Positions 23,096-33,770 of a stretch of DNA of 64,000 nucleotides are shown piece after piece. This DNA comes from Anniella stebbinsi. Lineage: Eukaryota > Chordata > Lepidosauria > Squamata > Anniellidae. Numbering within the stretch: the first letter of the stretch is position 1; each line of letters starts with the position of its first letter. The stretch lies in NCBI GenBank assembly GCA_029215795.1, contig JARDYH010000001.1:227443654-227507653 (forward strand), read 5' to 3'. The notes under the pieces were generated by a model. That model did no database searches and was not told the origin of the DNA. It was given only the letters and a program-made list of their open reading frames with translations. A program made the position numbers and the translations under genes.

Positions 23096-23580
23096 GTGAA
23101 AGGGATCATAAGCTTGACGCACTTTTGCCTCAGAGGTAAAAAACATGGAGTCAAACAGGGGGGGGATTAGGTGTGATGGAGGTCATAATTGGGTCCTTGT
23201 AAGTCCTCCCTGAGGGATATGTTGCTTCATACAGATGATGACTCTGCACAGCTGCTAACCCATTGGCACCTCAGCTCCGGAGTTGCCCTCTGGTGTGAAT
23301 CTGCCCATAGCGACCTCAAAATATGTCCAAGGGCATTTCATCATGCGAAAAGATATTGTGGAAAAATGATTTATTAAGATGCTCCTGTATTGCCCTGAGG
23401 TTATGTCGTAATTCTCATACCCAATCAGGTCAGACGTAATCTTTTCCCCTTTCTTTTCTTTGTTTTTGTCAAAGGGATTTTACTTTCCTTTTCTTGGTGG
23501 CTCTTCTCCGCACTCATGACCCAGGAAGACTTTGAACTTTGAAATGTGATGCTTGCGTGGATCCCTTTGAAATGAAAATT
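23096..23580. other. no gene recognised
   Basis: Flank between the L2 fragment and the DIRS element. No recognisable feature besides a short poly-G (23159-23166). Confidence 0.4.
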
Positions 23581-23760
23581 CAGGTTGCTTACCTGTAACT
23601 GTAGTTCTTCGAGTGGTCATCTGTGCAGTCACACATATGGGCTCGCGCCAACGCCGAGCCCTGCTTCGGGAAACTTCTAAAGCTAGCTTAGTTTTAGGCA
23701 GGAACCCCTCCCCCCACCGCCCTACCGCGTATGCTCCGGGTTCCCGCTCACCTCAGTTCT
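23581..23760. repeat. DIRS left inverted terminal repeat (3' end)
   Basis: From about 23605 it is the inverse of 29510-29664, sharing CACACATATGGGCTCGCGCC, CTTCGGGAAACTTCTAAAGC and GTTCCCGCTCACCTCAGTTC. The first 24 or so bases (CAGGTTGCTTACCTGTAACT and on) have no partner in the right repeat. This is the unequal-end arrangement known from DIRS-1, where one repeat has a short extension. Confidence 0.9.
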
Positions 23761-23882
23761 ATGAGACCGCAAGGCCTCACGACCAAGGCAATTGAACAGT
23801 AACAAGATAAAAGAGAAACAAGCATGCTCGGAAACCTCTTGCCAATCAGAAAGCGATGCCAAGAGGGGACGGTGGGAGGGTT

Positions 23883-23976
23883 GTGTGACTGCACAGATGA
23901 CAACTCGAAGAACTACAGTTACAGGTAAGCAACCTGCATTTCTTCTTCGTGGTCTCTGTGCATCACACATATGGGC
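23883..23976. repeat. DIRS internal complementary region
   Basis: The first half (23883-23936) is the reverse complement of the left terminus 23581-23635. The second half (23940-23976) is the reverse complement of the right terminus 29628-29664. The two halves meet at CAACCTG-CA-TTTCTTC, so the region spells the two element ends joined head to tail, as expected of a template for closing a single-stranded circle. Confidence 0.88.
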
Positions 23977-24022
23977 GAAAGATAAGCTAACTTACCGGAG
24001 GTGGGTAGGTACGCTGGAAAGG

Positions 24023-25573
24023 TCATTGGCAAATTGACGAAAGGACTGCTCTTCCGCAGGACATGTCCTGTCGTGCTCTCACGTCCAACCGGTAATGCTT
24101 GACAAAGGTAGAAGCATTAGACCAAGTAGCGGCCCTACAAAGGTCGGGGATGGATGCCCCGTGCAGGAGAGCCGCGGACGTCGCTTGTCCTCTAGTGGAG
24201 TGTGCTGTAAACAAAGTGGGGGGATCTCTCCCAACAACTTGGTAAGATAAAATGATAGCGTCCACTATCCACTTTGAGAAACGCTGTGTAGAGACCGGCG
24301 ATCCCTTGCGTGTTCCTCCCTAACAAACAAATAGCCGGCGGAACTTGCGGAGGGAGTCAGTTCTAGCTTTGTAGAAAGCTAGTGCACGGCGAACATCCAA
24401 GGCATGCAACGCCGAACATAACGGATCAGATGATGCCTTAAAGAACGTAGGCAGAACGATGTCCTGGTTGATATGGAAAACGGAAGTAACTTTAGGTACG
24501 AACGAGGGGCCAGGACATAACACAACTTTATTTTGAAAGAACTGTGTGTAAGGAGGATTGACGAGCAAGGAGGTAAGTTCTGAATCTCGTCGAGCAGAGG
24601 TAATAGCTACCAGAAAAGCCGTCTTAAGCGTTACGAGACGGAAGTCCACCGTGGCCAACGGCTCAAAGGGTTTGCTGGTCAAAGCGGTGAGGACTACTGA
24701 AAGGCACCATTGAGGAACTATAGGATGAATTGGGGGAAACATATTTTGCAGACCTTTAAGAAAGGTCTTTGCTAGCGGATGCATGAACACTGACAAACCA
24801 TCGACGAGATCGTGGTGTACTGAAATGGCGGCGAGATAAACTCTGAGGGACGTAGCCTTTAGGCCGGTGATGTGTAGGTGGTGCAAAAATTTGATGATTC
24901 CCAGCATTGCCCCAGATGAAGAATGAAATCCGTTTGTTTTAGCAAACAATTGGAAACGTTGCCATTTGTGGGCATATGACAATCTCGTGGAGGGTTTTCT
25001 AGTGGCCTCAAAAATAGTTTTGATGCTTTGTGGTAGTTCTAAATCCTGCCATTTGGCTGGATTCTCCATGCCGTGAGGCTCAGGGTTTTGAGGTCTGGGT
25101 GAAGGATGGTCCCCGAGTCCGTGGAGAGGAGATTGGGTAGCGCTGGGAGACGCCATACGCGGTGTCTTGATAAGCGGAGGAGAGGGGTGAACCACGGCTG
25201 TCTCGGCCACCATGGCGCTATCAGGATGGCGTCTGCTTGATACCGGCGAGCTCGAGTAACCACCTGAGCAATTAGAGGGAACGGCGGGAACAGGTAGAGG
25301 AGACCTTTGGACCAATCCTGTTGGAAAGCATCCCCTAGTGAGGAGTGGCCTATTCCGGCCCTTGAGCAATATGCCAGACATACAGCATTGGCTTCTGTGG
25401 CAAATAGGTCGATGTGGGGGTAACCCCACTTGAGAAATAGCCATTGTAGTATGAGTGGGGAGAGCTACCACTCGTGGGTGTCGTTGAACGTCCGGCTTAG
25501 AGCGTCGGCCCTGGCATTGTCCGTTCCCGCTATATGCAAGGCAGACAGGTTGATGCCATGCGAAATGGCCCAC
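24023..25573 (-). pseudogene. DIRS tyrosine recombinase (in-frame stop)
   Basis: Integrates the circular DNA intermediate in DIRS elements. The frame is open for 417 codons from 25573, meets a TAG near 24320, then continues in the same frame for about 98 more codons to 24023. The recombinase core begins after the N-terminal SAM-like segment (RKPSTRLSYAHKWQRF). The first catalytic Arg lies in TSARRDSEL, before the stop; the H-x-x-R box (AHSTRGQA), the Trp of AATWSN and the nucleophile Tyr in FVKHYRLD lie after it. All catalytic residues are therefore present, but the TAG separates the first Arg from the rest. The N-terminal third overlaps the preceding RT frame in another phase, as is usual in DIRS. 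Whether readthrough could occur is unknown. Confidence 0.88.
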
Positions 25574-27000
25574 AGCAGGATGCCCCTTGTCAATCCAGGA
25601 GGCGAGGAGAACGAGTGCCGCCCTGTTTGTTCAGGTACCACACCACGGTGGTGTTGTCCGATAATATTCGGACATGTCGGTTCCGCAGCAGGGGGGAAAA
25701 AGCGTGCAGGGCCTTCTGCACGGCAAGGAGTTCTAAAATGTTGATATGAAGGAGCCTTTCCGAAAGTGACCACCTTCCTTGTATGCTCCGGTTGTGCAGG
25801 TGTGCGCCCCATCCCTCTAGTGAAGCATCCGTCGTGACAGTGCAGGATGGCCCCGAGTCCACAAACGGCATCCCGCGCTCGAGATTCCCCGTGATGGTCC
25901 ACCAATGAAGAGACATCCGAACATGGAGCGGAATGGTAAGTATGACCCTGCGAGGATTTTGAGCGGGTGAGTAGTGTTGCAGGAGCAGTTGCTGCAGAGG
26001 CCTCATGCAGAGGCGGGCCCAGCGGACGACGAAAACCAAAGCGGCCATCAGGCTGAGCAGGTGTAGAATTGTGAACGCCGAGGTGCATGCTGCTGCACTC
26101 ACTCGCTAGTTGTTGTAGTGTGACTATTCTGTCCCATGGGAGGAAGGTGCGACCCAATGTGGAGTCGAGATGTACCCCGATGAACTGTATAGTCTGAGAC
26201 GGTTGGAAGATGGATTTTTCCATATTTATCCGCAGGCCGAGGTTGGAGAGAAGAACGGCAACCGTACGAACATCCTTGAGAGCTTGGGACCTGGAAGGGG
26301 ACACAATCAACCAGTCGTCCAGGTAAGGATAAAGCTCGATATTCCTGGAGCGAAGGTGCGCGCAGACTGCCGCCATGCACTTTGTGAACACCCTTGGGGC
26401 AGATTTTAGGCCAAAAGGCAGAATGGAAAACTGGTAAATTCGATGGCCGACGACAAACCTCAAGTAATGGCGGTGTGCAGGATGGATGGTGATGTGAAAA
26501 TAGGCATCTTTTAAGTCGATTAGCGTGAACCACCGATGCTTCTTGAGGAGAGGCAGAATCATAGCAAGCGTGATCATGCGGAACTTTTTTGGTTGTACAA
26601 ATTTGTTTAGACGCCTGAGATCCATAATAGGGCGAAGGCCCCCGTCCTTTTTTGGCACGGTGAAGTATCGCGAGTAGAACCCATTCCGGATGCGCAAGGT
26701 TGGAACTTTCGTGATCGCGTCCTTGAGCAGAAGTGAAGTTGTTTCTGCGTGCAAGACTTTCGAGGGCGGGAGTGAACTTCACAGTGCCTAGAGGAGGGGA
26801 CTTGAAACTCTATTTTGTAGCCATTTGCAATGATGTTCAAGACCCAACGGTCCGTGGTGATGGATGCCCACTTGTGATAGAATGGCTGGAGTCTGTTGTA
26901 CGGTAGATGTGGAAGAGATTGAAGAGAGTCAAAGGCGATGCTTAGAGGCCGCGTCCTGCTTGTTCCAGGACTGGCGGAATCGAGAAGCAGGTTTTCGCTG
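25039..27000 (-). pseudogene. DIRS RT / RNase H / methylase-like region
   Basis: Copies element RNA into DNA. In transcription order: a conserved lead-in (HKWASITTDRWVLN) in the phase of the 27209 frame; two phase changes between about 26800 and 26750; then a long frame with RT blocks FTVPKKDGGLRPIMDLRRLN, LIDLKDAYFHI, FGLKSAPRVFT and an intact YLDDWL active site near 26320. At about 26100 the phase changes again into RNase H (TTDASLEGWGAHL, NILELLAVQKAL, LSDNTTVVWYLN). At about 25595 it returns to the RT phase (HIAGTDNARADALSR). After a TAG at 25465 the same phase holds DAFQQDW, LYLFPPFPLI and LIAPWWPRQPW, the part likened to a DNA methylase in DIRS. Four phase changes make it a pseudogene, although catalytic motifs survive. 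Confidence 0.88.
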
Positions 27001-29274
27001 CTGGTACGAGGTACTGGGCTGCGTAGATTGGTAGCGTTGAGACCTATCAGTTTGCGGCCGTTGCTGGTAAGGGACAGGCCTGTACCACTTACGCTGACAA
27101 AAAGAGGTTTGAGGCAGCTGGCTAAAGCCCATTTTACGGGCTGTGACCTTGGCCTTGTGGATAGTGTCCATGGTATTATCCGTGGACGCGTTAAACAGCC
27201 CCTCGCCATCGAAGGGTAAGTCCTCTATCCTTGCCCGTGTCTCTTGAGGTAGGGTGGCTGAGTGCAGCCAGGCATGTCGGCGTAGCGCCACAGCGCCAAC
27301 CATGGCCTTCGCAGCACAATCGGTTTGGTGTCGCGACGTGGTCAATTCCTGTTTTGAAAGGCATATAGCTTCTGATTGGAAAACTCTGGCGAGCTCCCAT
27401 TGTTCGTCAGGGAGATAATCTGTTAACGACGAGATTTTCTCCCACAGGAAAAGCTGGTAGCGCGCCATCATCGCTTGATAATTGGCGACTTTAATGCCCA
27501 GGGCCGCAGACGAATAAATACGCCAGCCAAATGAGTCCAGTTTGCGGCCCTCCTTGTCAGTAGGAGCAGAGTGACTATGTCCGGATTTCCCTTGGGAAGC
27601 TTCCACCACGATAGAGTTTGGCTTCGGGTGGACGAATAGGAAGGGAGCGTCAGACTCCTTGACTTTGTATAGGGCGTCTAGTCTCTTGGAGATTGGCCCC
27701 ATAGTGGCTGGATTAGCCCATGACTGCTTGACCGTTTTCAAGAGTGTAGGAACAAGTGGCAGGGTTAACTGTGGTACAGGGTCCGTGTACATGACATCAA
27801 AAATCCTGTCATCCACCGTCTCCGTAGGCTGCTGCAGCTTGATCCCGAGCGATTGAGCCATTCTCTGCATTTGGTCTGAGAAATTGCCCAGCTCCATAGA
27901 TGGAGATGCCCGCTCTATAGTACCCACGCCATCAGCCGGTGACAGTAAGGACGGGGCTGGAGATGGTATCGAAGACGAGTCAGAGATGTAATCCTCAACG
28001 GACTGTGTGGAAGTGTCTCGTTGAGGGTCTGGAACCGAAGGCAGAAGTCGACGAGAAGGTAGACCGTGCCTCGGAACCCCAGTGGCGTCATTCTGACTTC
28101 GAGCCGGATCCCGGTGTCGAGACGGGACGATGTTGGTGGCTCGATGTCGAGGAGGATCGATAGCAAAGGTCCGATGCCGTGGAAGATCGGTGTCAACTGC
28201 TCGAAGCCGAGAGTGGTCGGTATCGCTCCCATGGTGTCGAGGTGGCTCGGTGTCGACAGCTCGGTGTCGAGAAGGATGGTTGGTATCGCTGTCATGGCGC
28301 CGAGGAGACTCGGTGTCGATAGCCCGATGTCGAGAAGGACGAGGCGGCACATGTGGTTGAGCCAGTCGCTGCCCGGTGAAAGGATCGAATCGGTAGCGAT
28401 GCTCCCGCGAAGATCGATAGGAACTATCAGGGAACCTATCCCATCCTCGTGAACGGGAGCAGGATCGAGAGCGGGAGCGATGCGATGAGCAAGCCCGTGA
28501 CCGAGGATAAATGAAACCAATCTCCACCACTGGCTCGTCTACGTTGACTGGTAACGTCTCCATGGGCTCGACATCAGAGGCGAAAACCTCCTGGAGAGGT
28601 GACGGCATCAGAGGCGGTACCGACGGGGCCTGAGCTGCAGTGGACGCCGGCGAAACAGGAGCCACCGTCACCGACAATGTTGGCGAAGCAGGTCTCGACA
28701 GTGATGGAGACCGGTCCGCCGTCGATGTCGGCCTTGAAGCAGGTCTCGAAGGTGATGGAGACTGGTCCGCCGTCGGTGTCGGCCTCGATGCCGATCCCGA
28801 GGCTCCCCCTTTTGGTATCGACGATTTCCGCGATGCCTTGGAAGGCTTTTTAGCTGGCTTAATTGGCCCATCTCGAGCCTTAAACTTCATTTTCTTAGCG
28901 GCAGCACTCCTTTTAAGAGTTGTAGGTGCTGTCTCTGAAGATTCCTGAGCTGCAACCCTAACAGAGGGTGAGGTAGGCGTTGCTGGGCTCGAGCGGCTTA
29001 CGGGCAACGGCCCACGCTCCCCAAAAGAAGAGGGGACAGGTTCCATCGGTATCGGATGCGGTCGATCAACAGCAGAGAGAGCCTTACTCCAGAGTAGGCT
29101 GCGTAGTCTATCTGCCCTATTGCATCGAATTTGTCTAGAAAAATTCATGCAATGGGCACACGCCTCTACAATATGGGATTCGCCCAAACAAACTAAACAC
29201 AAGGAATGCCCGTCGGTGAGGGCTAACTTAGCCCTACACCGGGAGCAATGTTTAAACAGAGTGGTCTGCGCCAT
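26929..29274 (-). CDS. DIRS gag-like protein, 781 aa, intact
   Basis: Structural (particle) protein of the element. The ATG is at 29272-29274, about 55 bp downstream of the leader microsatellite. The N-terminus carries a Cys/His cluster (KHCSRCRAKL, CLVCLGESH, CAHC), the zinc-binding head typical of DIRS gag. Residues of about 85-240 are rich in Ser, Pro and Thr. Residues of about 265-410 are an SR-rich tract followed by imperfect repeats of the form PxRHRAxDT. The C-terminal half holds a folded region (DAPFLFVHPKPNSIVVEA, SFGWRIYSSAALG, LPDEQWELARVFQSEA) resembling DIRS capsid domains, then a basic tail (QSWNKQDAASKHRL). The frame is intact over all 781 codons while pol downstream is broken. 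It stops with TGA at 26929. Confidence 0.88.
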   Translation of the reverse strand: MAQTTLFKHCSRCRAKLALTDGHSLCLVCLGESHIVEACAHCMNFSRQIRCNRADRLRSLLWSKALSAVDRPHPIPMEPVPSSFGERGPLPVSRSSPATPTSPSVRVAAQESSETAPTTLKRSAAAKKMKFKARDGPIKPAKKPSKASRKSSIPKGGASGSASRPTPTADQSPSPSRPASRPTSTADRSPSLSRPASPTLSVTVAPVSPASTAAQAPSVPPLMPSPLQEVFASDVEPMETLPVNVDEPVVEIGFIYPRSRACSSHRSRSRSCSRSRGWDRFPDSSYRSSREHRYRFDPFTGQRLAQPHVPPRPSRHRAIDTESPRRHDSDTNHPSRHRAVDTEPPRHHGSDTDHSRLRAVDTDLPRHRTFAIDPPRHRATNIVPSRHRDPARSQNDATGVPRHGLPSRRLLPSVPDPQRDTSTQSVEDYISDSSSIPSPAPSLLSPADGVGTIERASPSMELGNFSDQMQRMAQSLGIKLQQPTETVDDRIFDVMYTDPVPQLTLPLVPTLLKTVKQSWANPATMGPISKRLDALYKVKESDAPFLFVHPKPNSIVVEASQGKSGHSHSAPTDKEGRKLDSFGWRIYSSAALGIKVANYQAMMARYQLFLWEKISSLTDYLPDEQWELARVFQSEAICLSKQELTTSRHQTDCAAKAMVGAVALRRHAWLHSATLPQETRARIEDLPFDGEGLFNASTDNTMDTIHKAKVTARKMGFSQLPQTSFCQRKWYRPVPYQQRPQTDRSQRYQSTQPSTSYQQRKPASRFRQSWNKQDAASKHRL

Positions 29275-29325
29275 AAGCTGGTGCAGGCGTACAAAAAAGC
29301 CTTTCTATCTAACGATGTAAAAATA

Positions 29326-29326
<1 letters not shown>

Positions 29327-29370
<44 letters not shown>
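29327..29370. repeat. (ATT)n microsatellite in DIRS leader
   Basis: About 14 ATT units lie between the right inverted repeat and the gag start codon, inside the transcribed leader of the element. Confidence 0.9.
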
Positions 29371-29371
<1 letters not shown>

Positions 29372-29509
29372 TGTATTAAACAAACGATATACCAACTATA
29401 TACTAACAACAACTAAGCTAACTATCTACAACAAATTCCTTCTCCACAGAAAAATACGAACGGATCAGGATGAAGTCTCCCGCGAGGCGATCAGCACAGC
29501 GGTCGAAGA

Positions 29510-29664
29510 AGAACTGAGGTGAGCGGGAACCTGGAGCATGCGTGGTAGGGCGGTGGGGGGAGGGGTTCCCACCTAAAACTAAGCTAGCTTTAGAAGTTTC
29601 CCGAAGCAGGGGTCGGTGTCGGCGCGAGCCCATATGTGTGATGCACAGAGACCACGAAGAAGAA
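29510..29664. repeat. DIRS right inverted terminal repeat (5' end)
   Basis: About 155 bp, inverse of 23605-23760 with scattered substitutions. The outer end reads, on the minus strand, TTCTTCTTCGTGGTCTCTG. It should carry the element promoter, although no TATA box is evident. Confidence 0.9.
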
Positions 29665-30289
29665 CTGGATTTGCCCCAGCAGAGGTTCTTAAGGATTGCA
29701 GGCAGTGGGAGAAACGCCAAGTCTCCGGCAGCACTTCCTGGAATACATTTCTGCAAGTGTTCCTGGGGAATCTTCCTCCCATTAAACAACTTACCCAACA
29801 TGACCCTGTTCAGCTTGAGAAAAAGGATCATTGTATTGGCTGGCCTGGATTCAGGCCAGCAATAGAACCTGGAGGGTAAATCTAAATGGGAAGACTTAAT
29901 CCCTGTGCAGGATTTGATTGCCCCAACCCTGAACTGTTCATACGGTGGATTTGTATCTGCCTTTGCCCCTGAACATTGGAGCTTTCCAAATCAGTTTTTC
30001 ACTGGATGGTCCTCTTATTTCTCCCTCTTGATTTAGCTGCAATAACTACTTTGAGTATGTTTTTTAAAATTATTTATTATTTTTAGGGCTTCTCTCTGCT
30101 TTCCCTTTTCTGCTTCTCCAAATCAGAGGGAATTTTGAGAGCTGAACATGATTTATTGGGTGCTATCTTTTTCCCCTACTCTGTGCCAGCTTTTTTTTTT
30201 TCAGGCTGGGCTCAACTTTGAATCCTTCCAACAAAAATGCCAAGTATGTTTGGATTGGAGGATTTCCCCAGGTACACATTTGTCTGTTA

Positions 30290-30328
<39 letters not shown>

Positions 30329-31873
30329 TCCACACCAACATCCAGAAAGCAGTCATACTTATAACATGTTCAATAGTCAGGAAATTTCTGAATCAGTAAA
30401 AAACAGCATGACCTGGCAAAGCCCTTCATGTTAATCTAGAAAAACTCCACGAACAACAACAATAATCATAATCATAATCATAATCATAATAATAATAATA
30501 ATAATTAATAATAATAATATCACAGCTGCACTTGCTGCTAGCCACAGTTGAGTGAGGTAGATATATTCTGGGATTGTCAGTTCACTCTGTGAGATATTGA
30601 GAGCTTCTAAGTCTTGTTTTTTTAAAATAAAATAACACAAAAATAAAGCTTTTAAAAAGGGATTCCCTAGTTAAATACTATTAGGCATTCTTCAGTTCTC
30701 CATGCTCCAGTGTGTAAATTGTTTGGATGTTATTAGATTTAAACTTCCACTCTTTGGAAATGTATTTGTCCTGAACAAGGTTGCTGATGTCACTGGTAAG
30801 AGTTCATATCCTGGGAGAGGATCACAATTGAAACTGAGGTGTATCTGATTCAGCCCCAAGGCAGAAAAACTGGATGCGGCAGGTTCTCCCCCTTCGTCCT
30901 CCACCCCCGCCGCTTTCCTTTGCCTCTTTACAGAATATGTAGCTTTTGAAATTGCATGAGCTTGACAAATAGGGAAGTGTTTTGTACTAAATTCAGCTTT
31001 TATTCTAAGGTCACAGAATGTTCCTTTAATTCTGACACTGTGTGTGTGTGTTTGTGTGTGTGTAAAGAACAAGCACTTAAGCTGCTGCCTGCAAGCTGTT
31101 GTTTACGTAGTCCTACTGACTTTACTTGTGCTACTCTGAAGAAAGGGCGTGGAAGATTTCAACCCCAGGGACACTTATTTAATTTCTTTTCTTTCCCCCA
31201 CAAAGACTTTTATCCTGCCAGTCATCTAAAGAGGCTCTCTGAGGTCACCCAACAACAAAACATATGTAAAATTCGATTAAAAAAACACATTAAAATAATA
31301 CTGGCATCTTCTTTTTATTTCTATAGCTTATTTGTCTTGGATATCTGCCTGAGGGGGGCTCTCCTGAACAGCTCTTTCGTTTGTGACTAAGGATGCAATT
31401 GAACACAGTTGGGCTTACTTTTGAGTAAACAGGCATAGGTTTCTACTGTATATCCTGTTGAAAGCCAGGGGACTTGCACTAACCATGTCCCTGCCTGCTT
31501 GCTCCCTGGCTCTCTGCCTGTCAGAGAAACAAGTGGTAGCAATGATGAGAGAGAGGAGGAGGAGGAGCAATGGCAGCTGGTGGCACTGAGAAAGTGGACT
31601 CCCTGACGGAGGGGGCCATTGAGAGTGTCTTGCCCAAGGTCTGCTAGAGGATTGGTGGGGTCTGGGGCAGAGGAGATGTTGGGGGTCGTGCCGCTGGCCC
31701 TAGAAGTTCCCATGTGTGTATGTGGGATTTTGTGAGCAATGTGGCAGGGCTACAGCAGGAGTCCATGGCACATACAGGAGCTGAGGCAGTCCCCCCTTGC
31801 TTTGCAGGGCCTGGGGCAAGCTGCAGTAGTTGTTCCATTGGTTTCACTAGGACTTCTATACTATCCTGTCCAA
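29665..31873. other. no gene recognised; microsatellites
   Basis: Contains (CAT)n at 30291-30326 and a compound (AATCAT)n/(AAT)n at 30453-30519. The frames of 126-144 codons around 30692-31390 have no recognisable domain. A scrap at 31388-31450 (ATGCAATTGAACACAG, GAGTAAACAGGCATAGG) belongs to the short MITE family noted at 2140. Confidence 0.35.
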
Positions 31874-32006
31874 AGGTAGGGAACCTGTGGGCTTCCAGAT
31901 GTTATTGGATTACCACTTCCATCATCCCTGAACACTGGCCATGGCAGGTGGGGCTGATGGAAGTTGGAGTCTGACAACATCTGGAAGGCCAAGGTTTCCC
32001 TACCCC
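31874..32006. mobile_element. palindromic MITE (CCCATCA family)
   Basis: The ends GGTAGGGAACCTGTGGGC and the inverted GCCAAGGTTTCCCTACC, with paired CAGATGTTATTGGATTACC and CTGACAACATCTGG, make a 130-bp hairpin. Same family as 9682-9820. Confidence 0.6.
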
Positions 32007-32333
32007 CACCTCAGTCAATGGGATTTACTTCTGGGCAGACATTTATATTATATTATATTATATTTGAGCTTTCTGTTTATTGTTTGCAGCCAATGGCCAT
32101 TTATAGGATTGCACTGTAAATCATGACTAATCTTAGCTGGACTGAGACCCAATTCATTTAAGCCATTTGGTTTTTCAAAGAAATGCCCTTCCCTCATGTT
32201 CCCAATCACAATTGGGCGATCTGAGCATGCCACTGGCTGGGGTTGGGGCGGCTGAGGCATTATCATCCCCCTCACACACCCAGCTCCCTCAAGCTCTCCT
32301 TCCTTCCCTTGCTATATGCAGTGTGGTTTCATC

Positions 32334-32897
32334 TAGGGCTGTGTCCAGATCCTGAATCTGAGTCGGATCAGGATGATATGGCCCTCCGGATCCCAGATCC
32401 GGATCGGATCGGGCCTGGATCGGCCCGGATTGGATTCGCGATCCGGATCCAATCTGGATCCAGTCACAACACTTCCGCTCTCCCCAGAAAGATCTCCCTC
32501 TCTCCACTCTCCCCACTTACCTGCTGCCTCCTCATTGCCGCCACCAGTGCTTCCGCCACTGCTTCTGTCCCCCACCACCATTTCAATGCGTCTGCTGAGA
32601 ACCAGGCCTCACGGCCTAGATCTCATTAGGGTGCTGCATTTCCTGGTCATGCCAAGTGATGATCTCGGCAGATGCATTGAGATGGCAGCGGGGAACAGAA
32701 GCAGTGGCAGTGGCGACGAGGAGGTAAGTGGGGAGAGCGGGGAGAGGGAAGTCTTTCTGGGGAGAGCAGGAGGGAGTGCTGTGGACAGACCTGGATCGGA
32801 TCCAGGTCCCAGATTCAAATCTAATCGGTTCAGACCTGATCTGGATCTAACAGATCCGGATCCAGATCGGGGGGGGGGGGGTCCGTTCACGGCCCTA
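32334..32897. mobile_element. GC-rich foldback hAT-like element, copy 2
   Basis: Ends TAGGGCTGTGTCC and GGACCGTTCACGGCCCTA-like (right end GTTCACGGCCCTA) are flanked by the 8-bp duplication GTTTCATC at 32326-32333 and 32898-32905. GATCCGGATC words fill both subterminal zones. The centre is a long hairpin whose arms are 32475-32600 and 32655-32770. Each arm carries a splice-donor-like motif pointing outward or inward (ACTTACCTG at 32515-32523; GAGGTAAGT at 32721-32729). A poly-G run (32870-32881) sits just inside the right end. No transposase. Confidence 0.82.
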
Positions 32898-33214
32898 GTT
32901 TCATCTGGTTGCTCTGTTGGGAACAAATTTTTGGCTCATAGTCTAACTGGCTGTGGCTATGTGTCTTTTGCCTACATCACACTGTAAGTGGGGAGAGAGT
33001 GTCTTTAAGAAAATTGATTATGTTTTGGCATTAGGTTAATTTGGTCACATTTACTTGCAGGCACGGTTAGAAGAAACAGGGATGGTGATTATTCTGTGGC
33101 ACTGTTTTGGTGACAGGTGATGCCTAAGGCATCCCGCTAAGGATTTTGCTGCCCCAGCGGGGGGTAAATGTTACCTGTGAGGCCAGCTCACCTCACCTCA
33201 ACTGGTGTTTTGCG

Positions 33215-33417
33215 GCCCAGAGTGTGTTTGGTACAGGAAGGCCTCCCCTCCCCAAAAGGGTAGTCCTGGGTGGTGCTCCTACAGATGCCACTCAGCAGGC
33301 AGAGAATGTTTAGCCTGATATAAGGCATAGCTAGTTGCTGCCCAGTTTTCCCTTTGCTGATCTTCAATAAATGTGGCCTGAATTTTGTACCATTCATACA
33401 TGTCTCATCTCTTTATT
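33215..33417 (+). mobile_element. detached Ngaro-type 3' terminal segment
   Basis: It aligns step by step with the 3' terminal part of the neighbouring Ngaro element (39595-39800): GGAAGGCCTCCC, CCTGGGTGGTG, GCCACTCAGCAGGC, GAATGTTTAGCC, ATAAGGCATAG, GATCTTCAATAAATGTGGCC and a pyrimidine-rich end. It has an AATAAA at 33366-33371. No coding part is attached. It is a diverged relic of a related element lying about 270 bp upstream of the complete one. Confidence 0.65.
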
Positions 33418-33770
33418 CCCCCCCTCCTTTCACCACAATTGATTATTCGCTTTATTTAGTAAGGCATCAATGGCAGCATTTTATTGTGTTAGGTCCATAT
33501 TCATTTTTATTTTAATGCCATCCTGCAGAGAAGTCTGTCAAGTATACCAAGCAGATAGCTGTGTTCTAGTCTGTATTTCTTCCAAGTACAGAGACTGCAT
33601 TAGCCTGGTATCTTTTGGAAAGGGTGAGTAGTCCTCCAACACCTCTTTTTAGCTGTACTTTTAGTGGATTGTAGTGGCTCTGTTCAAGCAAGTGCCTTCA
33701 CAATGTGACCGGCGTGTCCAGGCACGTGTGGGCCGTTGCGGGTGGGGGCTGGGAAGAAGGAGTAGCGTGT

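Larger units (their letters stand above)
23581..29664 (-). mobile_element. DIRS-type tyrosine-recombinase retrotransposon
   Basis: A near full-length 6.1-kb element transcribed on the minus strand. In order of transcription: right inverted terminal repeat (29510-29664), (ATT)n in the leader, gag (29274-26929), RT/RNase H/methylase-like frame (about 27000-25039), tyrosine recombinase overlapping it (25573-24023), internal complementary region (23976-23883), and left inverted terminal repeat with an extra terminal extension (23760-23581). No integrase, protease, LTR or target duplication is seen, which matches DIRS rather than Gypsy or Copia. The coding part is damaged by frameshifts and one stop, so this copy cannot make its own full protein set. 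Confidence 0.93.

Noticed and set aside
30692..31390. 126- and 144-codon frames as host exons
   Set aside because: Both contain (TG)n-derived runs (THTQTHTH, CVCLCVC) and no known motif.
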